Below, in pieces: positions 36,601 through 48,000 of a stretch of DNA of 64,000 nt. A program made the translations under genes and the position numbers. Under the pieces are notes generated by a model, which was not told the origin of the DNA, did not search any database, and saw only the letters and a list, made by a program, of their open reading frames with translations. Source of the stretch: Chamaea fasciata (Eukaryota; Chordata; Aves; Passeriformes; Sylviidae); contig JARCOQ010000017.1 in assembly GCA_029207755.1 (NCBI GenBank), positions 7,762,945 through 7,826,944 of the forward strand, in the 5' to 3' direction. Positions within the stretch are counted from its first letter, which is position 1, and the number at the start of each line of letters is the position of its first letter.

Positions 36601-36639
36601 GACGAAGGAGCACCACAGGAGGAACAAGAAGAGTATTAA
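30548..36639 (+). CDS. MAPRE1: MAPRE1, microtubule plus-end-binding protein EB1
   Basis: EB1 tracks growing microtubule plus ends and recruits CAP-Gly and SxIP partners in the cytoplasm, at the centrosome and spindle. Six exons join in phase: 30548-30668, 33269-33414, 34696-34900, 35260-35369, 36053-36205 and 36583-36639. They give 263 residues; human has 268. Order: calponin-homology domain (about 14-116), a Ser/Pro/Arg-rich linker (about 125-185), the coiled-coil EB homology domain ([20 protein letters not shown], from about residue 199) and the acidic tail ending EEQEEY, the EEY motif read by CAP-Gly domains. The five-residue shortfall is in the linker. The start ATG has a strong context (A at -3, G at +4). 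The gene lies about 1-2 kb after the DNMT3B 3' end, same strand, with its own CpG island. Confidence 0.97.
30669..33268. other. MAPRE1 intron 1 (coding-side), nothing coding seen
   Basis: 2.6 kb, AT-richer than the DNMT3B introns, with a T homopolymer at 32222-32240. No recognised repeat family or further exon. Confidence 0.6.
33269..33414 (+). CDS. MAPRE1: MAPRE1 coding exon 2
   Basis: Residues 41-89: [40 protein letters not shown] and GFKRMGVDK, the microtubule-binding core of the CH domain. Acceptor TTTTGGCAG, donor GTAAGC. Confidence 0.98.
33799..33940 (-). repeat. CR1 LINE fragment in MAPRE1 intron 2
   Basis: Opens with TAGAATTACATAATTGTTAA and continues with ACCATCAAATCCAACTGTTC, CCCAGCATTGCCAAG and ACCATGTCCCCAAGTGCTAC, the reverse complement of the CR1 3' region. 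It resembles the copy at 41.9-42.2 kb. The rest of introns 33415-34695, 34901-35259, 35370-36052 and 36206-36582 shows nothing I can name. Confidence 0.85.
34696..34900 (+). CDS. MAPRE1: MAPRE1 coding exon 3
   Basis: Residues 90-157 plus one base: [20 protein letters not shown] and [20 protein letters not shown] end the CH domain; the linker then starts. Acceptor CCTCTTCAG, donor GTAGAG. Confidence 0.98.
35260..35369 (+). CDS. MAPRE1: MAPRE1 coding exon 4, linker
   Basis: Residues 158-194: [20 protein letters not shown] then [12 protein letters not shown]. Human reads APQRPISTQRTAAAPKAGPG, so this basic linker is well kept. Acceptor ATCTTGCAG; donor GTGTGT is weaker than consensus. Confidence 0.97.
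36053..36205 (+). CDS. MAPRE1: MAPRE1 coding exon 5, EB homology coiled coil
   Basis: Residues 195-245. [20 protein letters not shown] and [20 protein letters not shown] form the dimeric coiled coil and the SxIP-binding pocket. Acceptor CCTTGGCAG, donor GTAAGT. Confidence 0.98.
36583..36639 (+). CDS. MAPRE1: MAPRE1 terminal coding exon
   Basis: Residues 246-263, [18 protein letters not shown], then TAA. The C-terminal EEY motif is intact. Acceptor CCCCTTCAG. Confidence 0.98.
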   Translation, partial: EGFVIPDEGAPQEEQEEY

Positions 36640-38245
36640 CAGACCACATACTGTACCAGCAGAGCAGCAACATCAGAATTCTTTGCCCCAGATCATGTGC
36701 TTAACTGTAAAATACTCCACTTTATTCTTAGAGGACTCACTGGTTTCTTTTCATAAGCAAAAAGTACCTCTTCTTAAAGTGCACTTTGCAGAAGTTTCAC
36801 TTTTACAGTGGGTTTGAGTTAGGAGCTCTTTCTCACGCTGTAGCAGAGCAGTATTCACATCGAGGTGGTATACTTAGGGAGCAAGAGGCTGAATATTTGG
36901 AACTCGTTGCAGAATGGTTTGCTGGTAAAACACTGGTTTGTGGGAAGACTCTTTTTGTATCTAAGGCGGTGTGCAGTAGAGAAATTAAAAGACTGACTCA
37001 CAGAAAGATTGAGTTAATGTGAAATTGCAGAACAGAAATTATAATAAATGCCTTAAGAGTATTTAAAATATGCTTCCATATGCCAAATTGAAGTAATGTG
37101 ATGGGAGATTTTATGTGCTTCATATTGGGGTAGACGTTTGTTTAACTCCATTCACTGCTGTCCGAGAGGCCTTGCGTGGCAGTCTCACTGTGTCAGCAAG
37201 TGCTCAAAAGGGGCAATTAAAACAAAACTCCATTCCTATGTAAAGCTGCTTACTAAGTGATTAGTTCTCGATGAAATGGGCCTTAAAGTTGCCTGTCACA
37301 AGATTAGAGGGAGTATGAACAGCTGAGACACATAAATTACCTTGAAGAGTGCTGAAGCCTTTTTCTGTGGCATTGTGGCTTTGCCAAAACGTACTGTGTT
37401 TTCTGTAAGAAAAGCAAAACAAAGCAAAGGGCACACAGTCTTACTGCCTAAAATGTCCTTCAGAAGTGATTTTTCCTCCTGGCTCTTGTTTTTATTTGTT
37501 CTGTTTATTTTCATTTCTGTTGGAATCCCTTCTGTTCTCTCAGTTTTCCCTTTCCCATCGCAAGGAATGCTGAACACGCCCAATAGTTGTAACAGGACTT
37601 GCACTGTGCAACTGGCTTTGAATGAAAGTGAATTGAGCACATGAGGATGATATTTTTCTGTCTGCTTTCTTTTTTTTCCCCCCCTTTGAACCAGGGCATA
37701 TTAGTAATAACACTTGCCAGTTCAGTAGTCTTCTGGGGTAAAAACTAAAAGATGCTGGCTAACAGAGCTAATGTTATTACAGAAAATACAGTACTGAAAC
37801 TAACTTAAATATTAATATTTAAAATACTTTCCTTAACTGTCCTTTTTTTTGCTATCATGCCCCTCATTACTGTTGTGTTTGGCAAGATCCTGCAAGACTT
37901 CTGACCCCCCTTCACTACTGAGATTGATCAGTCCTGTTGTGCTTGTATTCATTTGTTTCTGGTGGTAGCTTGTCCTAAAATGTGTGTAGGAGAGCATTTT
38001 ATGGTAATTGTGTAGTGCATGAATCTTTGTGAAGTTCAGAGAAAAACCCAAATTCAGTGAATGCCAAAAATGCAAGTATCTAGCCATTGTTTAAAATTGC
38101 AGTGGTGCTATTTCTCTTGTGGCCTTTTAGACTTTTGTTGCCCTAAAACTCCATTTTACTGAGAAACCATATTTGACTTGGATTTTTCTTGACAGGGTTT
38201 TTCTATTTTAAGCAGTTTCTAAATAAAGTTCTGTATTTCAAGAGT
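36640..38245 (+). other. MAPRE1: MAPRE1 3' UTR (probable extent)
   Basis: AT-rich, non-coding sequence from the TAA stop to just after an AATAAA at 38222-38227. Another AATAAA at about 37042 could give a shorter form. The length of about 1.6 kb is near that of the human gene. Confidence 0.7.
38222..38227 (+). other. MAPRE1: AATAAA polyadenylation signal, MAPRE1
   Basis: Canonical hexamer (TTTCTAAATAAAGTTCTG), followed by GAGTGTCATGTCTGCTGG, a possible GU-rich downstream element. Confidence 0.7.
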
Positions 38246-38504
38246 GTCATGTCTGCTGGAGTCTCTCATGCTTTCAGATACGATTAGGCAGAGCTGAAGC
38301 CCATGGTAGTTTCATGGTGAAGCTTGCAGGACCTGGAATTTCATCTTCCATTCCCCAGCCCCAGGCATTGCTAACCTCAGTAGCAGTAGTCTCGGAGCTT
38401 TGTTTGGAGTGTGCTGGCATAAATGGTGGTTTTATATTTTGAGTTGTCTTTTTCTTTCTGTATTTTCCCTCCCACAAACTGATGGGATGTGAGTGTGGTG
38501 TTGA

Positions 38505-38530
38505 CCTCCTCCTCCTCCTCCTCCTCCTCT
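38505..38530 (+). repeat. (CTC)n microsatellite
   Basis: About eight CTC/CCT trinucleotides in a row, 280 bases after the MAPRE1 polyadenylation signal. Confidence 0.9.
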
Positions 38531-41500
38531 TGGTGTGGGAATAGGGATGTCTTACAGGAATGTTGTCACGTGACTTTTTACATGTGTTTAACGTGTTTTG
38601 AAACTGCTAAAACACTGGTTATGAGTTTCAGACAGACGAGATGTTAATTGTTCTGTCACCAGGCTCTGTGAGCAGACTGACTGTAAACTGAGTTGATTTG
38701 TTTGACTTGAATTGTGTTTCTTAGATGAACTTAAATGTTCCTGTCACAGCTGTGTGCACAGACCAGCATCTGCAGGGAAGTGCTCATGGGATGTATCTGA
38801 CCTTGGAATGGGAAGTGATCCCTGCAGGGCTGCTCCTGTGCTGGGTGGCACCTTCCCTGCCCCTGAGGGCTCTGTGGGTGCCTTACTGTGGAGAACAGGC
38901 ACTGCTGGCACTGCCTGCTGGTGTGGCACAGCTGGGGCTGGACCGCAGAAGCGTGGACGTAGACCCGGGGTTTGCACATAAAATCTTCTTTCCCATTACT
39001 TCTTTGCTTGGAAGTCGGAAGCATATTTTTTTTCGACTCTAAATATTCCATTATTCCAGCAACTCAAAGCAAAAGGTGGCAGCAGGATGTGGCTGAAGGT
39101 GAAGATGACTTTTGGGAGGTCAGAAGTTGTGCACTGGGACCTGGTTTCGTCAGGTCTCTTTCCAAGAGGATTGCATGTGTGGAATTGGGAAGCAACAGGT
39201 CCACAGACAGGTTGATTTTGGTCAAAGCAAGTAAATGGCCTTTCCTGCTAAGAGAAGGCTGAGTCAGAATTGCTGCTGGTGTGCCTTGGGAGGCTGATGG
39301 ATGTGTGGACAAACTGAACGTGCATTATAAAGCTGAATTGCAGTGGCAATCTAGTCAGCCACACACTGCTCAGATTTCCAGCTGCTTACATCTCCTCTCC
39401 TTTGCTACCAAGATGAGTCATAAGTACAATGGGGACAAACTCATATAGCCAACTTACGGCTCCATTATAACATCTTGGCATAATCTGATTTTTATTGTCC
39501 TTTTTGGGAAGCAAATTACAATAGGCTCAACTCAAACCCATAGACTTAATATAGCTTCTCTGTTATCCTGGTACAGTATATGCTGTTAAATGCTCACCTG
39601 CTGGAATGATTCTGATAGCATCCAAACTTTCCTAGTATCTTAGTTCTGTCAGTTCTTTGAAAAGCAAACAGAATGGAAGAAGCAAAAGCTCATGTCTCCT
39701 TTCTGTACCAACATGTCTTACTTGCAGGTGGACTCGTGGATGTTTTTTTTAACTTTTATTATTCATTTTTTTAAAAATTCCTGGTTTGCAATGACAATTC
39801 TTACTGTAACTGGTTAAAAGCCTTCAAATAAAGGCCAGAAACTTTCTTGTTGTCATATCCTATCACAGTTTAATGTGGCTGCTTGGGCACTCAGTCATCT
39901 TGTAGGCTGTCTGGTGGAATGTCCTTTCACAGGAACAGGCTCAGGGGTGGGAGTTGAGGGCATCTTGTCAAGGATAAGGCTGGAATCTGCTGCTCATAAG
40001 GGAAAGGTATTTTTTGCAAGATGGAGTGTAAACTCAAAGGGCTGTGCCATAGATTTCAGGCCAGTCTGATGGTACACACACCCTGTGCCTCTAATCCTGT
40101 GCTATACAAGAAAAAGAGGATGATGAGGGCTGTTATTGCAGATTACTGGCAGAGGAGAGGTAATTTCTGTCAGGACAGCTGAGGAATTACTGATCTTCTA
40201 AACGTGGAGAAAGTGAGGTGAGATGGAGCCGTTGCTGATTCGTAAAAACCACTTCTGGTTAAATGCAACGTGAAATGGCAGTGGGAGGAGGAGTGCAGCA
40301 CTGCTCTGAATGCAGCGAGCAAGTCCAAAGCATGGTCTGCAGGAAGGAGACCTGAGGGACCTTGTGAGTGAGATCACTTGGGGCGAGATATGTCTGGGCC
40401 TGCTGGTTGCCCACAGAAATTCCCTTTGGAGAGTTAACGGGCCTGGAGTGGAAGGAGGGATGTTAAACGTGTGAGCGGAGAACGTGGTGGGTGTGTATGG
40501 GAGCAGAAATTTGAGAAGGCTGCAGGGACAACAGAGGAGGATAAATGCATAAGGACAAAACTGTGCCATGGAGTTGTACAGGGAAAAGTGCAGAGGCGTC
40601 TGGTGTGGGAAAACAGCCCTAGGGAAAGGAAGGAAGAGTGCACTGCTCTGTGGCTAGAGAGGAGGGATGGGTGCACAAGCACTGGGCAGGACAGGGTGGT
40701 CCTGCTGTGCTGCAGGAAGGGAGCTAGGTTTGATACAGGCAAAGTCCAGCCAAAGAAAGGCAAAACAAATGGGGTTTCTCTTCTGAGTAACACCTGTTAA
40801 GCTGAAGAATCAGGCTCTCTGGAAGAAAATGGTCTTTTTGAGGCTGTGCAAACAGAAACTGTCAATAAGACAATCTTTATCTTCCACTTAATCTTTTCCT
40901 TTTTTTTTTTTTAATAGCAAGTTTTCAGAAGGCAACCCCAGCTTTGAGAAGGCAAAGGCCACTCTCTGTAAAAATCATTCTTCTCTTTTTCAATACAGCT
41001 GGCTGGCTTTGTGAACTGTGGCCTTTAAATAACATATGCTTAACTTTGATATAAATTATTATAGGTGTAAATATTTAAACAATATATAAATATTGAAACA
41101 GAATGACAGCATACAATAATATTATTATATATAGCTATGTTATATACATTTCTATTATCTATATATAAATATATATATGCATTTATATATTAAAAATTCT
41201 TTTGTCTGACCTGTCAGTGCTGTAGGACACAGGAACTGGTGTAATTTTTGTTTTCAAGTCCAACAGATGTTTTGAGGGCATTTTCCTCTTGAAAATATTT
41301 CATGAAATGGTTGCCTGTCAATCTTCTCTGACTCTGATTTTGTCCCCAGGGTATGCATAAGGATGAATGGACATTCAGCAGGCATTAAATCTCAGGGGAC
41401 AGCATGAATATAAATCTTAACATGTCCAAAGCTCTGCAGGTTGATATTTATGGAGTGATGAGCAGATAAGATTAAAATGAGGGATGGTGGAGGTGGGTCC

Positions 41501-41929
41501 ATTTCCAAGACCTGAATATAAACCTGTGTTTAATCTTGGCTCTTCTCTCAAGGAAGGGCTTTCTGGGAGAGTGGGGAGGGAAATGGCAGAAGAGGATTGT
41601 GACAGGGCTGTCAGGATGAGGTGAAGCCCCACAACAGTGGTGGGAGGTGGGGCAGCACCCTGGGGCCTCTCCCTGTGAGCTGTGGATGCACAGGGAGGTG
41701 GGAACAGATGGAATGTGCTGCTGCAAGGGTGAGTGGTACCACAGCAGGTGGCAACCATCTCCCTCTGACACAGTGCTGCAACGTGGGACACGAAGGGCTG
41801 GTGGTATGTGGTTTCCCTCTGTTTCAGGTAAGGCTGATCTGTGTAAAGCATCTTCACACCGGCAGGAGCTGTGAGGGGTTACCTGGGGTGGTAAAGCTTT
41901 GTCTGTGGCCCTTCCTCAGAGAGAGTGAC

Positions 41930-42178
41930 CTTGTAAAAATCCCTGAATTGTTTGGGTTGAAAAAGCCTTCCAGGATTATTGAGTCCCATTGTCCCCCTGG
42001 CACTGCCAAGGCCATCACTAAAACCATGTCCCCAAGTGCTACACCCACACAGCTTTGGGGTTCCTCCAAGGGTGGGGACCCCACCACCGCCCTGGGCCAC
42101 CTGTGTCAGGGCTTGGCCACCCTGTCAGGGAAGAAATCGCCCCTAATATCCAACCTAAACCTCCCCTGGAACAATTAG
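41930..42178 (-). repeat. CR1 LINE fragment
   Basis: Reverse-complement CR1 3' region: TTGTTTGGGTTGAAAAAGCC, CACTGCCAAGGCCATCAC, ACCATGTCCCCAAGTGCTAC, GGGTGGGGACCCCACCACC, CCCTGGGCCACCTGTG and CTAATATCCAACCTAAACCT. It is the best-preserved CR1 copy in the window. Confidence 0.92.
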
Positions 42179-43744
42179 AAGCCATTTCTAGCACATTTCT
42201 AGCACATTTACTGTTCCTCCCTTTCTGCAGGATATAGTGATGAGATTCCCTCCAAACTCCACGTGATTCATTCAGGAATCAGACTGTTTTTTTAGTCAAA
42301 GAAACTCTGAGGTCAGTGACTGCCTTTCACAGATACCTCTCATCCTCAACAAGAGGAAGATACTGTTTCTGATCACTTACAGTAAACAACCAATTGGCTG
42401 GGAAACATCTCTGGAAATACTCGAGGAAATGAATTTTTTCTCCTCCTAATTCATGATATGCTTCTTATGAAAAATGTTCCTTTGCTTCCTCCTTCAAACA
42501 TTCAGTATTTAAAGACAGTATCTTTCAGGCTCGAGGCTTCCAGTAGTAAAGGAAGATAACAGCTACAACCTGATTCCCTTTTGACCAATTTAGGAAATTT
42601 TTCTTAGAGTGGTAATCACAATGCAAGTTTAAGACTTCAGAGTTACACAGTGGTTCGTTCTATGTGCAAAATCACTGCAGATATGTGTGCAAACTGGAAA
42701 GCAGCATGTCCAAATAGCCAATTTAAAAACAACTGTTCGTCATACCTGTCTAGGTGTGTAATGGCCACGAACTGCACCATTCAGGCCTCTAATAAATGGT
42801 TTGGAGACTCTGGAATTGTGCCGTAGGGTTCTTTGGGGGTTCACTTTTGATACATCTATTACAGCCTGCCATGTTTATGATCTTTTTTTCTCAGTTATGA
42901 ATTACCTGGGTAGGTCTAGTTCTGAATTTGGAATGCTTGTTTTCACAGGTTTGAATGGGTTCTCCAGGCAATGAAAGAAATTATAGATAATATTAACAAT
43001 AGAGACATCGATGACACTTTCTGAAGGCTGACATTGACTGTGATGTTTCACAGTCTGGCTAATGACCCTGTCCTCTGGGATGAAAGATGAAGCCGAAGGA
43101 ATAGCAGTTGCAAAAGTAATTTCCTGATGTATTAAAAAAAGGAAAAAGGTAAGAAAAGGAGCACCATTTGTTACTGATAGTCGGCAGTGTTTATTTTCAT
43201 GGCCATCTTCCATAGTTCCTCCTGTCAGCAGCACAGACCCTCAGTAATTAATTCTGCTCCCTATGGTGCCGTGCATGTGATGTCACTGTCTGTCCTGCAC
43301 GAAGGGTCTGGACTATTGCAACCCAAATTCAGAAACAGGGGTCCCATGCTGGAAAGCCATTCTGACTCTAGGGTATTTCTGAGGCCCAACCCTGCATCCA
43401 GAGCTGCTGGGATTTGTTTTTCACTTTAACTGGTTCTCTTGTGCTGCCAAGAAATGTGACTGCTCCTTAAGCATTCATTTCTCCATCAACTAGAAAACAT
43501 GAGCATCCTCCCTGACGGAATTGGTTTAATAAACCAGTTCCTCATTTAAGAATGTCTCTTATAAAGTAATAGATTTGATGATAAATGACTCCTTCAAATG
43601 GATTCTCTTTTGGGTTTAACCAGTCTGGTTAGGCTATTGTATAGGAGATCATGAATATAGAAGGTTGTGCCTGTTACAAAGGCAAATCAGGATATAAGTT
43701 ATGACAGCTATTCTCCTTCGTGGGGTCTGAATTTAGAAATAAAA

Positions 43745-43960
43745 TGGCCTATTCAGGAAGATTGAAAGAACTGAGGTTAATCCAGCCTGGAGAGAGACTG
43801 CACTGGGGCTGGAGAAGGAGACCAAAGTTGTAAGAGCCTCTTGCAAGAACAGTCTATGTCCATGATGAAACGAACTCATGGAAATAAATTCCACATTGAA
43901 CAGTTTTTTCCCCTTTCTAATACTAAAGGCAGGGCAGGACTAGATCATGAATTTCTAAGG
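43745..43960 (+). repeat. Degenerate CR1-like fragment
   Basis: AGAACTGAGGTTAATCCAGC and CTGGAGAGAGAC resemble the part of CR1 that reads GGGAACTGGGGTTGTTTAGCC in better copies. Strongly diverged; the borders are approximate. Confidence 0.45.
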
Positions 43961-44865
43961 AAAGTGCAAAAGTTTGCTAGACATTTAGCAGCAGGATAAA
44001 TATTCCAACTCCAGCAGAAGTAAGTGTTGGATTGCAGCTCCCCTCTGCTGCAAGGTCCTTCCATTTCAACTCTTGATTCTATGCTTCAAAAAACAAAACA
44101 TTTCTGATTCTTTAGGGATTGTAAAGGTTTTCAGTGAGGTGAAAGATGATAAGAGATATCCCGTCTCCTACTTTATCCTGCTCCCTGCTTTTTCCTTGAC
44201 CTTGTACCTCTCTCTTCTTCATCCAGAGTGGAACCCTTAGAGGAGATTTCAGTGTTTGCACACCTGAGTGCTGAGATAGCAGGGACAGGGCAGTGTCAAA
44301 AGATGGGAGTGTGCATGCATTGATGGTTGAATATGTTTGAGAGGAATACTTTTCATTTGTATTGCTGCTTTTTAGGAACTGAGATGGAGAACAAACTTTT
44401 TTTGTCATTAATTTTGTAGGAGGGTCTGTTTAAACAGGTTCATCTCATCCTCACTTAGGTTCCTGCTGGCAGAGTGAAGTGTTCTAGGCTGAGCACAAGG
44501 TCACAAGGTTGGATTTTGGAGAGGTACAATTGGACCCTTGATTCCTATTTCCTTTTTGGTGTCAGTGAGCTTCAAGCTAACATTGCTTGTGGAGTTTTTC
44601 TTGAACTTTTAGTTTGTCTCTAAAGGTTATTGTGGCTGAAAAACATTTGACTTGCAGCTCTCTTGGGACAGAGCTCATCCAAGAGCTGAGGCATGAGGAA
44701 ACCTGTTTGTCACTTCAGGTGACAGTGAAGTCTAGAGAGGCAGATGGTGGCAGCCTTTGTCTGAATTCTGAAAACAACCTGTTCTCTGCAGCCTGGGGAC
44801 ATTAATCAGGGGCTACATCAAAAAATGTGGGTTTGAGCAATGTCAGTTTGCTGGGTGGAACTATT

Positions 44866-45032
44866 GTCCAGAGAAGCTGTGGCTGCTCCATTCCTGGAAG
44901 GGTCCAAGGCCAGATTGGATGGGTTTTGGAGCAACCTGAAATAGTGGAAGGTGTCCCTGGCTATGGCAGGGGGGTTGAAACTAGCTGAGGTTTAAGGTTT
45001 CCAACCCAAACCAGACGGTGATTCTGTAATAT
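44866..45032 (+). repeat. CR1 LINE 3'-end fragment
   Basis: Plus-strand CR1: GTCCAGAGAAGCTGTGGCTG, CTCCATTCCTGGAAGGGTCC, AAGGCCAGATTGGATGGG, GGAGCAACCTG, GGTGTCCCTGGC, ending GTGATTCTGTAAT, which is the decayed terminal ATTCTATGAT repeat. Confidence 0.92.
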
Positions 45033-48000
45033 TTACAAAAATTTCTGCCTGTTCTGGGGCCATGCAGAGTCCCTTTTTAGGAAGTCAAAGGAATGTTGCC
45101 TTTGTCAGTTGGTTTGTGATTTAGGGATGTTACCAGCACATCCAATACCCTGCATGCTGTGAAAATGGCTCTGTGTGCCTGAGGTTAAGTGTGTGAAGTC
45201 ACCATGGTATTCCTCCTGTGTCACAGGATCTCTCTCGGCAGACCTGGCACCAAATTCTTTGATATCTGTGACAACAAATGTGTCAGGATCTCCTCCCTCA
45301 CTGGAGGGACAGCTGTACCATGGCCTTGGTTTATGGGTGGGATGCTGCTCCAAAGGGGCAAATGCCTCCTTTACACCAGGACTTTGGGAGTCTGTGCCTC
45401 CCTTCGGGAAAGGGGTCCCTGGGGATGCCCTGAGCATTCCCTGGTGTAAAGCAGTTCTGGCAACTCCTGGGAACTCTGCAAATTTCTTACTCATGGAGTA
45501 TTTCAGATCACCACTCATTTCTTACCTGTGCTTTGCAGGTTATAAGTTCATTTAATTTTTTATTATTTTCTGGGAAATAATATGTTGAGGCAATGAAATA
45601 TATCTAAAATATATTTATTTTATGCAGAAATTATGTTTATTAACCATTTGTAGCTTTCTTCCAGCCTTACAGCTATGCATTTATCTCTGGCCAGGAGATA
45701 GTCTTTCACAGATTCTCTCCAAGAGCTCTGGACTTTGAAGGCCTCATGTAAGACAGTGTAGCAAACTGTTATGGTGGCTGTGTCTCAAATGGGCTATGAA
45801 TCTTGTCTATAAAATTGTCCTTGGATATTTTTATTACTCATAAGGTACTGGCATAAAATAAATACGGATAGCAGTGGATCAGTGGAACTCCTACTGCTCT
45901 CCTTGCCCTGTACCTTCACATATCAAAAAGGGAATTGTGCTTTTCTGCTGATGCTCCTGCACCTTCTGTGTCCCTGGGAGAGGGTGGCTGCACCCCAGGC
46001 CAGCAGAGCAGAGTCTTGGTCGTGGTCCTTCTGCAGCTCTGGGCTCTACCCAGTCTTGGCACTGCCCCTGGAGGCTCGTGGATCCTCACACAGCCTCTGC
46101 TCTCTCGGGTGTAGTGGGGAATCCTGGGGAATTCCTGGGGGAATGTTGCTGCTCTCACGGCCTTTTTTCAGGGCCAGGGATGCACCTTCAGCTTCTGTCT
46201 TGTCCCAAACCTCTGTATGCACAGAAATGCTGTAGTTCCTCTGTTCCCCTTTGGCTTTTTATTCTGTTTTTCCTTTCTCCACCTTCAGTGGTCAGTCCCC
46301 CTCCATTCCCTCCTGTTTTCTGCTTTCCCTCAGACTCACCCTGTACTGTTTGTGTCCCACTGGACCCTCCTGAGGAAGCAGAAGCAGTGGACTAAACCAG
46401 ATGGCCTCCCCTGCCATATCCTCCCCCAAAAGCAAGGATTCACATTAACAGGCATTGAGGCTCCAACCACAACATTATCCTGGGAGATCCTTCCTCTTCT
46501 GCAGGCATTCCTTGGGAACTGGCACCACCAGATAAAGTTCATTCCTCAGCTTGGCCTTGTCTTCTGCTCAGCCACTGATAAGATGTGTGGTGCTTCCTTT
46601 GCTCCCATTAAAATCACACAGGCAGGCTCCTGCAGGACAGGTCTGTGCCTCAGGTCTGGGACCTCTCCACTGCACAATGGAATCAGGCTGTGCTGCTGGG
46701 ATTTTAATATTATCTTCCTTCCAAGTCGAACTTTCCCACCATTTGAACTTCCCTTTTCTTCCCACATTTTTTTTTTTAATTCACACACCTTGGTTGTGTC
46801 TCTCTTTATTTGCATCTCATTCCTGTTTCTTACTTTTTCGCTGTCTCTGCATTCTCCCATCCCCCTTCTGTGCTGTTTTCAGCCATCCACCAGCTCTCAA
46901 AGGCTGGTGAGCTCCAGCAAGGAGCCAGCCCCATGGTTGCTGTTAAAGATGCTGGAAACTGCCCAAACAGGGCTCTGTGTCTGGGCTGCCATAAAGCTGG
47001 GAGATATCCAACCTTTTGTGTATCTACAGCTGTATTGTTTGTGCTGTTTTCCTTGCTGTTTCCTCCCTGTTTTCCCTCTTTGGGCTGTGCTCTGCTGTTC
47101 AGCAACACAGGCTGAATAATGTGTGCCTGGGAACTGGGGGTCTCTGCAATAGGAGATTCTACTGTCCAAACAATTTTGCAATAACAAAAGATGGGAATGT
47201 TAAATCACTGCTTCCAGGAGTCCAAAATACTGATTTCTGGCACCTGGGCTGCTAAATGGCTGGGTTTGATGCTGGTGGGTAGAGTAATGTTGAGTCTTCT
47301 GTGGCTGTCACGATTCATCTATCTGTAAATTTTATGTTGTCTTCCTAAAAAAAAAATCCTTCTTGTGCATCTTCTCTGGCATCTGTATAGATGGACTCAA
47401 GGGAAATGACATGGGCAAGTAGAGGCTGCTTTGCTTGTTGCCTTTCTCTCTGAAAAAGTAATTTTCCCGTGCTGCCAAACTTGTGTTTTTTAAACCCACA
47501 GCCCCTGGTGGGCCCTTGCTGTGCAGGACTGAGCTCGACGTTGGTGTAACACTGCCACTGTCTAAACTCGGCTTCTTTTACTCTGCTAAATGAATCTAAT
47601 GATTTTTCTGCTTGTGGCTGTAGCAGAAGAGGATTTCCACCAGGTGGTAATGTTGGGCTTTGGTTTGTGCTGTGACCAGCCTGGGGTTTGTGTAAACGTT
47701 TCAGTGAAGGAGCTGGGAAATGGGATTATATGGTGGGATTAACCTGGGTCATCTCTGCGGAATTTTTTTGGGTTTGTATTGTTATTTGCACATAAGCTTT
47801 GCATATGGGAGAATTTCAGCCCATCAGCAGCTTGCAAATTCTTGACTACTCACAAATATTTAGAATTTGGCTGTTTAAATTGTTTCTTTGGGCCCCCGTT
47901 GCTGCTGTTAGTGTGTACTCCTGGATCCTTTCAAACCCCTTTTGGGTTTCTCAGGAACTGAGCAAACCTGGGAGGGTGTGTAGGGCCAGAGCTGCACCTC

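Larger units (their letters stand above)
38246..43740. other. Intergenic region downstream of MAPRE1
   Basis: No exon recognised on either strand. A 105-codon forward frame at 38725-39042 has no known domain. An AT-rich (TA)n-like patch is at 41100-41190 and T runs at about 40900. The one clear repeat is the CR1 copy at 41.9-42.2 kb. Confidence 0.55.

Noticed and set aside
38725..39042. 105-codon plus-strand frame after MAPRE1
   Set aside because: No recognised domain or splice context; the 5' end shares sequence with simple repeat flanks and the frame may be chance.
46217..47119. 300-codon plus-strand open frame in the right intergenic region
   Set aside because: Translation is Phe/Leu/Ser/Pro-rich because the DNA is pyrimidine-rich; no domain, no codon-position pattern and no neighbouring exon.
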